Assembly: GCA_000720995.1 (NCBI GenBank)
Contig: JOEL01000052.1
Span: forward strand, 1 to 47,429
Direction of reading: 5' to 3'
DNA length: 47,429 nt
From: Streptomyces celluloflavus
Lineage (GTDB): Bacteria > Actinomycetota > Actinomycetes > Streptomycetales > Streptomycetaceae
The position numbers and the translations under genes were made by a program. Below the pieces are notes generated by a model that was not told the origin of the DNA, ran no database searches, and was given only the letters and a program-made list of their open reading frames with translations. How positions within the stretch are numbered: position 1 is the first letter of the stretch; every line of letters starts with the position of its first letter. Positions 6,885 through 15,591 of the stretch are shown here, piece by piece.

Positions 6885-8774
6885 TCAGGACACCTCGCCG
6901 TCCGCGGCTTTTCCTTCCCCGTCCGCCGTCCGTTTCGGCGGCACCGGCGGTACGGCCAGGAACGGCAGGTTCAGGGCGCCGAACGCCTTCTCGGGGACGG
7001 CGGGGCGGACCGGCGCGACCGGCGCGAGCCGCCGGTACGGCCGGCCCGGGGCGGGGCGGGGATCCCGTTCGCCCTTGTTGGGCCAGAACGACATCGCGCG
7101 TTCGGCCTGGGCGGTGATCGTCAGGGACGGGTTGACGCCGAGGTTGGCGGAGACCGCGGAACCGTCGACGACGGAGATGCCCGGGTGGCCGTGGAGGCGG
7201 TGGTAGGGGTCGATGACGCCGTGGTCCGCGTCCTCGCCGATCGGGCAGCCGCCCAGGAAGTGCGCGGTCAGCGGCGTACCCATCAGCTCGCCGATGTTGC
7301 TGCCCGCGAAGCCGTTGATCTCCCGGGCGATGAGGGTGGCCGCCGCGGTGGCCTCGGGGATCTGCTTCGGGTTGGGCGCGCCGTGGCCCTGGCGGGCGGT
7401 GAGCAGGCCCTTCCCGATGCCGCCGGGTTTGCGGTACGTGGTCAGGGAGTTGTCCAGTGACTGCATCACCAGGCCGATGATGGTGCGCTCGGACCAGCGG
7501 CGGTTGGAGAGCGAGCGGAGCAGCAGCGCGGGGTGGCGGGCGCAGTTGGCGAGCCAGGCGGCGGCGCGCGGGGCCCGGGTGCCGGCCGGCACCTGGAGGA
7601 TGGACAGGGCGCCCATCGCGTTCGATCCCCTGCCGTAGCGGACCGGTTCGATATGGGTGTCGGCGTCGGGGTGGATGGACGAGGTGATCGCGACGCCGCG
7701 GGTGAAGTCGGGCCGGGTGCCGTGTGCCGTGCGGTAGCGGCGGTTGTCGGTCTGCGCGCCCACCAGCGCCTCGGAGTTCGTCCGGGTCAGCTCGCCCAGC
7801 CTGGCGGAGATGCCGGGCAGCAGACCGCTGTCCCGCATCGTGTGCAGCAGGGTCTGGGTGCCGTACGTACCGGCCGCGATGACGACCCGGCGGGCGGTGA
7901 AGGTACGGCCGCGGCCCCTGCGCCGGCGGCCGGTGGGGAGGGTGGCGACGGCGAAGCCGCCCCGGGAGTCCTCGGTGACGGTGACGGCGGAGGTCATCGG
8001 GTGGACGACCGCGCCGGCCTGCTGGGCGAGGTACAGGTAGTTCTCGTTGAGGGTGTTCTTGGCGCCGTGCCGGCAGCCGGTCATGCACTCGCCGCACTCC
8101 GTGCACGCGGAGCGGGCGGGGCCCTGCCCGCCGAAGTAGGGGTCGGGGACCTCGGTGCCCGGCGCGGCCTTCGCGGTGCCGGTCCTTTCCCCGCCGACGG
8201 CGTCCAGGCCGTCGCCGAAGAAGACGCCGACCGGGGCGAGGTGGAAGGAGTCGCCGACGCCCATCTTGTCGGCCGCGGCCTTGAGGTGGACGTCGGAGGG
8301 CGTCATCGTCGGGTTGAGGCGGACCCCGAGCATCCGCCGGGCCTGGTCGTAGTAGGGCGCCAACTCGGCGTGCCAGTCGGTGATGTGGCCCCACTGGCGG
8401 TCCTCGAAGAACTGCCGTGGGGGGACGTAGAGGGTGTTGGCGTAGTTGAGCGAACCGCCGCCGACACCGGCGCCCGCGAGCACCATCACATTGCCGAGCA
8501 GATGGACGCGCTGGATGCCGTAGCAGCCGAGTGCGGGGGCCCAGAGGTAGTTGCGGATGTCCCAGGAGTTCTTGGGGAGCGTCTGCCGGGTGAACCGCCG
8601 GCCGGCTTCGAGGACGCCGACGCGGTAGCCCTTCTCGGTCAGCCGCAGCGCGGAGACGGAGCCGCCGAAGCCGGAGCCGATGACGAGGACGTCGTAGTCG
8701 TATCCGGCGTACCCGTCGGCGCCGGTTTCGTCCGGGTCCGCCGCCCGGGTCCGGGCAGAGTGGTCCTGGGGCAC
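6885..8774 (-). CDS. GMC oxidoreductase (ChoD/cholesterol-oxidase-like flavoprotein)
   Basis: The product is 629 aa from GTG 8774, with AGGAG 6 bases upstream. The FAD dinucleotide fold DYDVLVIGSGFGGSVSALRL lies at about 26-45. It has the GMC signature GAGVGGGSLNYANTL and a Cys-rich segment (CTECGECMTGC followed by RHGAKNT) like that in mycobacterial ChoD. The C-terminal GMC block DGSAVSANLGVNPSLTITAQAER contains the active-site Asn. It probably oxidises a hydroxyl group on a lipid or sterol-like substrate; the actual substrate is unknown. It follows the aldehyde dehydrogenase by 41 bases on the same strand, so the pair probably forms an alcohol-to-aldehyde-to-acid unit. Confidence 0.88.
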   Translation of the reverse strand: MPQDHSARTRAADPDETGADGYAGYDYDVLVIGSGFGGSVSALRLTEKGYRVGVLEAGRRFTRQTLPKNSWDIRNYLWAPALGCYGIQRVHLLGNVMVLAGAGVGGGSLNYANTLYVPPRQFFEDRQWGHITDWHAELAPYYDQARRMLGVRLNPTMTPSDVHLKAAADKMGVGDSFHLAPVGVFFGDGLDAVGGERTGTAKAAPGTEVPDPYFGGQGPARSACTECGECMTGCRHGAKNTLNENYLYLAQQAGAVVHPMTSAVTVTEDSRGGFAVATLPTGRRRRGRGRTFTARRVVIAAGTYGTQTLLHTMRDSGLLPGISARLGELTRTNSEALVGAQTDNRRYRTAHGTRPDFTRGVAITSSIHPDADTHIEPVRYGRGSNAMGALSILQVPAGTRAPRAAAWLANCARHPALLLRSLSNRRWSERTIIGLVMQSLDNSLTTYRKPGGIGKGLLTARQGHGAPNPKQIPEATAAATLIAREINGFAGSNIGELMGTPLTAHFLGGCPIGEDADHGVIDPYHRLHGHPGISVVDGSAVSANLGVNPSLTITAQAERAMSFWPNKGERDPRPAPGRPYRRLAPVAPVRPAVPEKAFGALNLPFLAVPPVPPKRTADGEGKAADGEVS

Positions 8775-8815
8775 TGGCTCTCCTGGGTTTCTGGTGGGCG
8801 GGTCCCGTGGCTCCC

Positions 8816-10474
8816 TCAGCGCAGCCGCAGTGCCTTCATCGCGCGCAGGCCGCGGGACATGAACCGGGCGTACTGCTCGTCCGTCATCCCGAGCGACGGC
8901 CCGAGCGGCAGCACCCGCTGCTGGGCGACGGTCTGCGCCTCCGTGTACTTGAGGATGCCCTCGGAGCCGTGCCGGCGGCCCAGCCCCGAGTCGCCCATGC
9001 CGCCCATCGGCGACTGGACGCTGCCGTAGCCCGCGGCGTAGGACTCGTTGACGTTGACGGTGCCGGTGCGCAGCCGGGCGGCGACCGCGTGGCCGCGGCG
9101 GCCGTCCTTGGTCCAGACGCTGGAGTTCAGGCCGTACGGGGTGGCGTTGGCGAGCGCGACCGCCTCGTCCTCGTCGCCGAAGCGGTAGACGGAGACGACC
9201 GGGCCGAAGGTCTCCTCCTCGCAGACGGCCATCGGTGCCCGTACGCCGTCGAGGATCGTCGGCTCGTAGAACAGCGGGCCGATGTCGGGGCGGGGGCGGC
9301 CGCCGGTGACCAGCTCGGCGCCCTGGGCGACGGCCTCCTCGACATGGCGGGTGACGGTCGCCAGCTGGCGTTCGCCGGCCAGGGAGCCCATCTCGGCGCC
9401 GTAGGCGAGGGCGGTGCCCAGCCGCATCGCCCTGGTGCGGGCGGCGAAGCGCCGGACGAAGTCGTCGGCGATGGACTCGTGGACGTACAGCCGCTCGATG
9501 GAGATGCACAGCTGGCCCGCGGAGGAGAAGCAGCCGCGCACCGCGCCGGCCGCGGCCTTCTCCACGTCGGCGTCGTGCAGCACCAGCATGGCGTTCTTGC
9601 CGCCGAGTTCGAGGGAGACGCCGACCAGCCGGGCGGCGGCGCCCTGGGCGACCTCGCGGCCCGTACGGGTCGAGCCGGTGAAGGAGACATAGTCGGCGTG
9701 CCCGACGACGGCCGGGCCGATGACCGGGCCCTCGCCGATCACGACCTGCCAGACGTCCTCCGGCAGCCCGGCCTCGATGAGCTGCTCACGGGCCCAGAGC
9801 GCGGTCAGCGCGGTCTCCGTGTCGGGCTTCATGACGACGGCGTTGCCCGCGGCGAAGGCCGGCAGCGCGTCGCCGACGGAGAGTTCGAAGGGGTAGTTCC
9901 AGGGGGCGATCTGGCCGACGACGCCGCGCGGCTGGCGCAGTTCGGTGACCTTGGTCAGGGTCGGGACGACACCGGTGTGGCTCCTGGGCCTGAGGTACGC
10001 GGGTGCCTTGCGGCCGTAGTGGCGGGCGGCGACGGCGACCGCCTGCACCTCTTCGTGGGCGTGCAGCCGCGCCTTGCCGGTCTCCAGCTGGATCAGGTCG
10101 AGCACCTCGGCCTGGCGGCGCAGCACCAGGTCGTGGAAGCGGAGCAGGACGGCGGCGCGCCGCTTGACCGGCACCCGGGCCCAGCGCCGCTGGGCGGCAC
10201 GGGCCCGTTCGAAGGCGGTGGCGACATCCGCGGGGGTGGACTCCGGCAGGTCGGCGAGCTTCTCCCCGGTGAACGGGGTGTGGTTGGCGGTGCGGCCGCT
10301 GCCGACCACGCCGCGGGTGAGCCGGGCGGCCACCTCGGGGGTGACCACGTCCGCGGCGGTGCGGGTGCCCGCCGCGGTGGGCGCGACCGGGTTGCCGTCG
10401 GCGGGCGCGGGGGCGGGCGCCGGGGCCTCGTCGGCGGGGGCGGCGGCTGTTCCGGTGTCCTGCGAGTCCGTCAT
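8816..10474 (-). CDS. Succinic semialdehyde dehydrogenase-type aldehyde dehydrogenase
   Basis: The product is 552 aa. A 40-residue Ala/Pro-rich N-terminal extension precedes a complete NAD(P)-dependent aldehyde dehydrogenase. Visible features are the oxyanion Asn about 193 in APWNYPFEL, Lys about 216 in VVMKPDTE, GSTRTGREV for cofactor, general base Glu about 289 in LELGGKN, and nucleophile Cys about 323 in AGQLCISIERL. The overall sequence resembles actinobacterial succinate-semialdehyde dehydrogenases, but specificity cannot be set from sequence. It is the first gene of a two-gene unit with the GMC oxidoreductase. No gabT-like transaminase is nearby, so a GABA role is not supported by context. 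Confidence 0.88.
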   Translation of the reverse strand: MTDSQDTGTAAAPADEAPAPAPAPADGNPVAPTAAGTRTAADVVTPEVAARLTRGVVGSGRTANHTPFTGEKLADLPESTPADVATAFERARAAQRRWARVPVKRRAAVLLRFHDLVLRRQAEVLDLIQLETGKARLHAHEEVQAVAVAARHYGRKAPAYLRPRSHTGVVPTLTKVTELRQPRGVVGQIAPWNYPFELSVGDALPAFAAGNAVVMKPDTETALTALWAREQLIEAGLPEDVWQVVIGEGPVIGPAVVGHADYVSFTGSTRTGREVAQGAAARLVGVSLELGGKNAMLVLHDADVEKAAAGAVRGCFSSAGQLCISIERLYVHESIADDFVRRFAARTRAMRLGTALAYGAEMGSLAGERQLATVTRHVEEAVAQGAELVTGGRPRPDIGPLFYEPTILDGVRAPMAVCEEETFGPVVSVYRFGDEDEAVALANATPYGLNSSVWTKDGRRGHAVAARLRTGTVNVNESYAAGYGSVQSPMGGMGDSGLGRRHGSEGILKYTEAQTVAQQRVLPLGPSLGMTDEQYARFMSRGLRAMKALRLR

Positions 10475-10613
10475 GTCGGCGAGGGTATTCCTCCCCGCGC
10501 GCTTTGTGTACCAGGGAGTAACGAGTTTTCGCGCGGGCCGCGGAATCGCGCCAGTGGCCGCTGGCCGTAAGGGGCCTGGTCAGCACGGATGGCGTGGCGC
10601 GCGGGCTCCGCGC

Positions 10614-12587
10614 TCAGCGGTCCGTGCCCTCGTACGCGTCCTCGTCCGGCTCCTCGTACGCGTCCGGGTCCGCCGCCCGGAAGGTGCCGAGCGCGGTGGC
10701 GAAGTGGCGCCTGGACTCGGCGAGTTGGCCGACGGGGGCGGAGACCCATACGTCGATCATCCGGCCGTCCTGGTCCCAGCTGAGGTCGTAGGTGTGGCGC
10801 GGGCCGCCGTCCTCGGGGCCGCCGTCCCAGGAGAACTCCCAGAGGGCGGCCGGATGTCCGTGGTGGGTGGTCCCGGTGACCCGGCCGGCGTGGTAGCCGG
10901 GGTAGCTGCCGGGGCCCTGTGCGTGCGCCGCGCGCATCGCGCCGAGCGGCCCGTCCGGCGCCGGCCGCTGGAGGTGGATGCCGAGCCGGAAGCGCCGGCC
11001 CGCGGAGTAGTAGTAGACCCGCGGCTTCTCGTAGGAGCGGGTGAACCCGTGCGGTACGGCGAGCGCGAAGCCGGCCGGGTCGCGGACGATGCCGTAGCCG
11101 GCGGGGGCGTCGGCGGTGTCGCCCGGGGCGGAGGGGACGGCAGTGACGGCGGTGCCGGGTGCGCCCTCCGGGTGCCGAGCGCCCGGGGCGGCGCGCCGGG
11201 GCCGGATGTCCTGGGTGGGATGCGGGTCCGGCGCCGGCCGGTACCGGCCGGTCCCGGCGCCCCTGCCGTCCGTTACGTCCCCGGTGTCCCCGCCGTCCGC
11301 GCCGCTCCGGTTCATGATCAGTACCGCGATACCCGCCCCGGCGCCCCCGAGCACGAGCACCGCCAGCACGATGAGCAGGACGGTGCGGATCCGGCCGGTG
11401 TGCGGGCGGGCGGCGGCGGCCAGCGCGCGGTCGTCCAGCGCGTCCGGGATCGGGACGCCGGGGGTCCGGCCGCCCGCCCGGCCCGCGGTGCGGCCGCCGC
11501 GGCCGAAGGACGGACGGCCGTGGGCGCGCCCGTCCGGAGTGCGGCCGGCCGGCCCGGGTCCAGGCGCGCCGCCCGCCGCCGGGAACCGGCCGTCGGCCGG
11601 GTCCTCGCCGGCCGGATGTCCGCTCGGCGGCCCGTCGCCGGGCCCGTCGTGGAGCGGGGCGTGGGTGGCGGGGCGGTCCGCCTCGGGGCGGTGGGCGGCC
11701 GCCGGTGCGCCGACGCCGCCCGGTCCGTGCCCCGCCGCCTCGCGTTCCGGGGCGCGGCCCGAATGGAGATAGCCGCGCAGCAGCCGTTCGGTCTCGCCGA
11801 CGCCGAGCCGGCGCAGCGGATCGCGCTCCAGCAGGCCGCCGACGACGGCGAGCAACGGGCGGGCCGCCTCCGGGAGTTCGATCGTGTCGTGGATGACGGC
11901 GTGCAGGATGCCGCCCAACGAATCGCGGCGGAAGGGCGATTCGCCGCTGAGGGCGGTGCAGAGCAGCACGCCGAGCGACCACAGGTCCGCTTCGGGGCCG
12001 GCGCCCTGGCCCGCCATCCGCTCCGGCGCGGTGTACTCGGGCGAGCCGACGAACCCGCCGGTCTCGGTGAGCGTGCTGACGCCGGGGACCTTGGCGATGC
12101 CGAAGTCGGTGAGCACGACCCGGCCGGTGCCCGCCTCCATCAGGACGTTGGCGGGCTTGAGATCGCGGTGCAGCACCCCGCGCGCGTGCGCCGCCCGCAG
12201 CGCGCCCAGCAGCGCCACCCCGATCCGGGCCGCCTCGCGCGGGGCGACGGGACCGCCGCCGGAGAGCCGGTCGGCGAGCGAGGGGCCCTCCACCAGCTCC
12301 ATCACGATCCACGGCCGGCCGTCCTGTTCGACGACGTCGTGTACGACGATCACGTTCGGATGTTTGATCCGGGCGACCGTGCGTGCCTCGCGCATCGTGC
12401 GCTCGCGCTGCACCTGCTGCGCGGGCTCGCCGGGGTCGTCGTCCAAGTGCAGTTCCTTCACCGCCACTTGACGATCCAGCAGCTGGTCGGAGGCCCGCCA
12501 GACCGTGCCCATACCGCCACGGCCCAGCCGTACTCCCAGGCGATAGCGGCCCGCGATCAGCCGGCCTTCGCCCCCGAAGCTCCCCAT
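10614..12587 (-). CDS. Membrane Ser/Thr protein kinase (PknB/Hanks type)
   Basis: The product is 657 aa from ATG 12587. No strong ribosome site is seen, and in-frame GTGs lie slightly upstream. The kinase domain spans about 15-270: glycine loop GRGGMG at 22-27, VAVKE with Lys about 44, HRDLKPANV with Asp about 142, DFG at 161-163, and an activation loop STLTETGGFVGSPEYTAPE with Thr residues for autophosphorylation. A Pro/Gly-rich juxtamembrane linker (about 275-398) leads to one TM helix at about 401-424. The roughly 230-residue outer domain lacks PASTA repeats, so the signal it senses is not peptidoglycan by the usual route. Monocistronic, convergent with nothing. Confidence 0.93.
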   Translation of the reverse strand: MGSFGGEGRLIAGRYRLGVRLGRGGMGTVWRASDQLLDRQVAVKELHLDDDPGEPAQQVQRERTMREARTVARIKHPNVIVVHDVVEQDGRPWIVMELVEGPSLADRLSGGGPVAPREAARIGVALLGALRAAHARGVLHRDLKPANVLMEAGTGRVVLTDFGIAKVPGVSTLTETGGFVGSPEYTAPERMAGQGAGPEADLWSLGVLLCTALSGESPFRRDSLGGILHAVIHDTIELPEAARPLLAVVGGLLERDPLRRLGVGETERLLRGYLHSGRAPEREAAGHGPGGVGAPAAAHRPEADRPATHAPLHDGPGDGPPSGHPAGEDPADGRFPAAGGAPGPGPAGRTPDGRAHGRPSFGRGGRTAGRAGGRTPGVPIPDALDDRALAAAARPHTGRIRTVLLIVLAVLVLGGAGAGIAVLIMNRSGADGGDTGDVTDGRGAGTGRYRPAPDPHPTQDIRPRRAAPGARHPEGAPGTAVTAVPSAPGDTADAPAGYGIVRDPAGFALAVPHGFTRSYEKPRVYYYSAGRRFRLGIHLQRPAPDGPLGAMRAAHAQGPGSYPGYHAGRVTGTTHHGHPAALWEFSWDGGPEDGGPRHTYDLSWDQDGRMIDVWVSAPVGQLAESRRHFATALGTFRAADPDAYEEPDEDAYEGTDR

Positions 12588-12826
12588 GGGCCCATCTTGC
12601 CGCACCGTCACCGCACCGGCAGTGGCGGCGCCCCGCACACCCGCCCCGTGTCGCCCGCCCGCCGCGCCGGCCGCCGGCCCGCCCCGGCGCCCGAGCCCGG
12701 CGACACACGGGCCGGGGCCCCGGCCGTACGGGAGCCGGCCCCCGCGACACGCGGCGCACAACCCCCGGCGCACCGGGCGCGCCGCCGACACACGGGGTGG
12801 AACCTCCGTCGGCCCGCGGGCCGTCC

Positions 12827-12832
12827 TTGACA
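12827..12832 (+). promoter_or_regulatory. Possible -35 element upstream of the 8-TM protein
   Basis: A perfect TTGACA lies 70 bases before the start at 12903. A matching -10 is not clear (TACCGT-like sequence at a short spacing), so this is only a candidate. Confidence 0.25.
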
Positions 12833-12902
12833 CAGTGAAGCTGCCGTACCGTACCGGACCGGCCGGTGCGGGAGCCGGCGCGGGCGGAGCGGGGGGTCGG
12901 CC

Positions 12903-13976
12903 ATGGTGATGCAGGACGGCGGAGCGGTGGATGTCCGGCCGGACCCCGACCCCGGCCGGGCCGCCCAGGAGCACAGCGGCGGGTATCTCGCGGCCGGTCT
13001 CTGCCTGGCCGTGTGCGGTGGTGCGCTGGCGGCGTGGACGGTCTACGACACCGTCCAACGGGGCGCCGGCGCCGGTGATTTCGTCGAGAGCCTGTTCAAC
13101 CCGGGCGCGTTCTCGGCGACGCAGGTGGTCGGTCCCGGCGAGTGGGCGTTCGCCGCGGCGCTGCTGGTCGTGGCGGTGCTGCTGCTGGCGCAGCGGCGGG
13201 TGGCGCGGACCGCCGCGCTGCTGTGCGGGTTCGTACTGCTGGCCGCCGCGCTGCGCGAGGGCGTGGGCCTGCTGGACGCCGCCTACCGCGCCCAGTACGA
13301 CGCCGACCCGCGGGGCGGCTGGGCGCTCGCCACCCATGGGCTCGGCCTGGTGACGGCACTGGTGGTACCGGCCGCGCTGCTCCCGGCCACCGAGCGCCGC
13401 GACCCGCGCGCCCGGACCGGCGCCGGCGCCCGGCCCGGACCGGACGCCCGCAGCGGTCTCGCCCCCGGCGGCTGGTGGCGCCGCCCGTCCCGGATCTGCG
13501 GGGTGCTCTTCCTGGTCCTGGGGGTGGCGCGGCTCGCCTGGACCGTCTGGGATCTGACGTCCGGGAGGCTGGATACGGCGCGCTATCTGCGCGGGGTGGT
13601 CGACGCCGCCGCGCCCGGCGATCTCCGGCTGGCCGCCACCGCCGGGTTCACGACCGTGGGAACGGTGATCGCGCTGCTGCTGCTCGGGGTGCTGGCGTTC
13701 CGCGGCCGACGCGATGTGCGGGGCGCGCTGCTGGTGTGCGCGGCGGTGCAGCTGTATCTGACCGTCCGGGGGGTGGTGTGGCTGACGGTGTCGGGCTTCT
13801 TCAACCACGCCTTCGACACAGTGACGGGCGCACTGTCCATGGCGCTGACGGCGTACGCCCTGGCGGCGACGACCTCGGTGGTGGTGCTGGCCACCGGCCG
13901 CGCCCGGGGGCCGTACGGCGGGGTCCGCGCGGAGGCGTTCCGCGCGGCGCCGGACGGGCGGTACGGGGAGCGGTAG
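12903..13976 (+). CDS. Polytopic membrane protein with internal duplication, function unknown
   Basis: The product is 357 aa with about eight TM helices (about 28-47, 81-98, 102-124, 143-160, 196-218, 247-266, 274-299, 309-330). The two halves resemble each other. AVCGGALAAWTVYDTVQ near residue 36 matches VLGVARLAWTVWDLTSG near residue 204, and VARTAALLCGFVLL near 100 matches DVRGALLVCAAVQL near 271. This suggests tandem duplication of a four-helix unit joined by an Arg/Pro/Gly-rich loop (165-195). I do not recognise a family and assign no function. It is divergent from the Ser/Thr kinase (315-base gap) and upstream of the RHH regulator region. Confidence 0.8.
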   Translation: MVMQDGGAVDVRPDPDPGRAAQEHSGGYLAAGLCLAVCGGALAAWTVYDTVQRGAGAGDFVESLFNPGAFSATQVVGPGEWAFAAALLVVAVLLLAQRRVARTAALLCGFVLLAAALREGVGLLDAAYRAQYDADPRGGWALATHGLGLVTALVVPAALLPATERRDPRARTGAGARPGPDARSGLAPGGWWRRPSRICGVLFLVLGVARLAWTVWDLTSGRLDTARYLRGVVDAAAPGDLRLAATAGFTTVGTVIALLLLGVLAFRGRRDVRGALLVCAAVQLYLTVRGVVWLTVSGFFNHAFDTVTGALSMALTAYALAATTSVVVLATGRARGPYGGVRAEAFRAAPDGRYGER

Positions 13977-13994
13977 ACGGCCGGATACGCCACA

Positions 13995-14056
13995 TGGCGC
14001 ATGCATGGCGCCACATAGGCTTGCGATGGCACCACGATGGTGCCATGATGACGTCA
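13995..14056 (+). promoter_or_regulatory. Helically phased operator array and promoter of the RHH-DUF4097-ABC operon
   Basis: 8-bp palindromes or near-palindromes of the form TGGYRCCA recur at 13995 (TGGCGCAT), 14006 (TGGCGCCA), 14027 (TGGCACCA), 14038 (TGGTGCCA) and 14049 (TGACGTCA). Spacings are 11, 21, 11 and 11 bases. The array overlaps a promoter-like pair, TTGCGA (14021-14026) and CATGAT (14044-14049) with a 17-base spacer. The predicted transcript start is at about 14056, the A of the start codon, so the first gene may be leaderless. Tandem helically spaced sites are how RHH repressors such as MetJ and omega bind. Confidence 0.65.
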
Positions 14057-14592
14057 TGGACCTCACCCCGTACGTCGACAACCTCCGGCACGAACTCGCG
14101 GTCGCCGCGGACGCCGGCGGCGACGAAGCCCGCGCACTGGCCGAACGGCTCACCGCCCCCCTGGAGTCGGCCGCCCGGCTCACCCTGCTGAACGTCCTCT
14201 CCGCCGCGATGGGCGAAGTCACCCGCGACCTGGCGCCGGGCTCGGTCGACGTACGGCTGCGCGGCCTCGACCCCGAGTTCGCGGTGACCCCGCCACCGGC
14301 TTCGGAGCCGTACCAGCCGGCCGGGGAGCGCGAGAGCGCGCCGAGCGGCGTACGGGCGTCCGCGCCGCCCGCCCCCGCGGAGGGCGACGAGGGCGGTACG
14401 GCGCGGATCAACTTCCGCCTTCCCGCCCACCTCAAGACCCGGGTCGAGGACGCCGCGGGGCAGGAAGGGCTGTCGGTCAACGCCTGGCTGGTCCGGGCCG
14501 TCGCCACCGCTCTGGAACCGGACGGGCGCGACCGCCCCACGGGCCGCAGCCGCCACGGGGGCCGGCAGGGCTTCACGGGGTGGGTCCGCTAG
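14056..14592 (+). CDS. Ribbon-helix-helix (HicB/CopG-like) DNA-binding regulator
   Basis: The product is 178 aa from ATG 14056. The N-terminal region (1-72) is helical and could be an oligomerisation or ligand domain. A Pro/Ala/Glu linker spans about 75-113. The RHH fold lies at about 117-153: strand ARINFRLP, helix HLKTRVEDAAGQEG, then LSVNAWLVRAVATAL. The tail is Arg/Gly-rich. No ribosome site precedes the ATG; the predicted transcript start coincides with it. It opens a four-gene cluster (DUF4097, ABC ATPase, ABC permease) and is very likely the local repressor acting on the palindrome array next to its start. It resembles HicB-family antitoxins in name only, since no HicA toxin is present. 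Confidence 0.85.
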   Translation: MDLTPYVDNLRHELAVAADAGGDEARALAERLTAPLESAARLTLLNVLSAAMGEVTRDLAPGSVDVRLRGLDPEFAVTPPPASEPYQPAGERESAPSGVRASAPPAPAEGDEGGTARINFRLPAHLKTRVEDAAGQEGLSVNAWLVRAVATALEPDGRDRPTGRSRHGGRQGFTGWVR

Positions 14593-14712
14593 CCGGCCCC
14601 GGCGTACCGCGCACCGCCTCCCCTTCACCCCCATCGCCCCCTTCACTCCCTTCGCTCCTTCACCCGCCCGACCGGCGGGAACACACACCACAGCCATGAG
14701 GACGGGACAGCC

Positions 14713-15549
14713 ATGCCTGCTTTCGACACCCCCGAACCGATCTCCGTCACCCTCGAATTCGAGATCGGGACCGCCCGCATCACCGCGGGCAGCCGCACGG
14801 ACACGGTCGTCGAGGTCCTGCCGACCGACGACACCGCGGACGCCGACGTGCGGGCCGCGCAGCAGACCAAAGTCACCTGCTCGGACGGCACCTTGGTGGT
14901 CAAGGGGCCCAAGAAGCGCTCCCCGTTCGGCCGGAACGGATCGCTGGACGTGCGCATCGAGCTGCCGGCCGGCTCGGACGTCCAGGGCACCTCGCCCATC
15001 GGGGACTTCATCTGCGCGGGCCGCCTCGGGAGCTGCCGGCTCAAGACCTCGGTCGGTGACATCCAAGTCGACGCGGCGGCGGCCGTGTATCTGAAGACCG
15101 ATCACGGCGACATCCGCCTGGACCACGCGGCGGGGGACGCCGAGATCACCGGATCGGGCCGGATCGACGCGGGTCTGTTCGCGGGTGCGGCGACGGTCAA
15201 GAACAGCAACGGCGAGACCACGCTCGGCGAGGTCACCGGCGAGCTGCGGGTGAACGCCGCCAACGGCCGGATCTCCGTCGGCGTCGCGCACGCCGGGGTC
15301 GACGCCAAGGCCGCCAACGGCGGCATCCGGATCGGCGAAGTGGCGCGCGGCCAGATCGTGCTGCAGACCGCCGTCGGTGATCTGGAGGTCGGCATCCGGG
15401 AGTCCAGCGCCGCCTGGCTCGACGTACACACCCGCCTCGGCGGTGTGCGCAACACCCTCGACCCGTCCGAGGGCCCCGAAAGGTCCGACGAGACCGTCGA
15501 GGTACGCGCCCGCACCGGGCTCGGCGACATCGTGATCCACCGCTCCTGA
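14713..15549 (+). CDS. DUF4097 family beta-strand repeat protein
   Basis: The product is 278 aa; AGGAC lies about 10 bases before ATG 14713. The chain has repeating short beta-strand units (for example VGDIQVDAAAAVYLKTDHGDIRLDHAAGDAEITGSGRID and NGETTLGEVTGELRVNAANGRISVG), typical of the DUF4097 right-handed beta-helix or adhesin-like fold. No signal peptide or TM segment is present, so it is predicted to be cytoplasmic. It lies between the RHH regulator and the ABC pair in the same orientation. Such genes commonly travel together in Streptomyces, but the molecular role is not established. Confidence 0.88.
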   Translation: MPAFDTPEPISVTLEFEIGTARITAGSRTDTVVEVLPTDDTADADVRAAQQTKVTCSDGTLVVKGPKKRSPFGRNGSLDVRIELPAGSDVQGTSPIGDFICAGRLGSCRLKTSVGDIQVDAAAAVYLKTDHGDIRLDHAAGDAEITGSGRIDAGLFAGAATVKNSNGETTLGEVTGELRVNAANGRISVGVAHAGVDAKAANGGIRIGEVARGQIVLQTAVGDLEVGIRESSAAWLDVHTRLGGVRNTLDPSEGPERSDETVEVRARTGLGDIVIHRS

Positions 15550-15591
15550 CCGGCCACACCACCGCAGAGACAGGGAAGAGACACGACCGCC

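Noticed and set aside
8816-10474. GABA shunt operon
   Set aside because: No GABA transaminase or transporter is nearby, and the partner gene is a GMC oxidoreductase.
14056-14592. HicAB toxin-antitoxin module
   Set aside because: The RHH protein resembles HicB antitoxins only in its DNA-binding part; no HicA-like toxin frame is adjacent, and an ABC operon follows instead.
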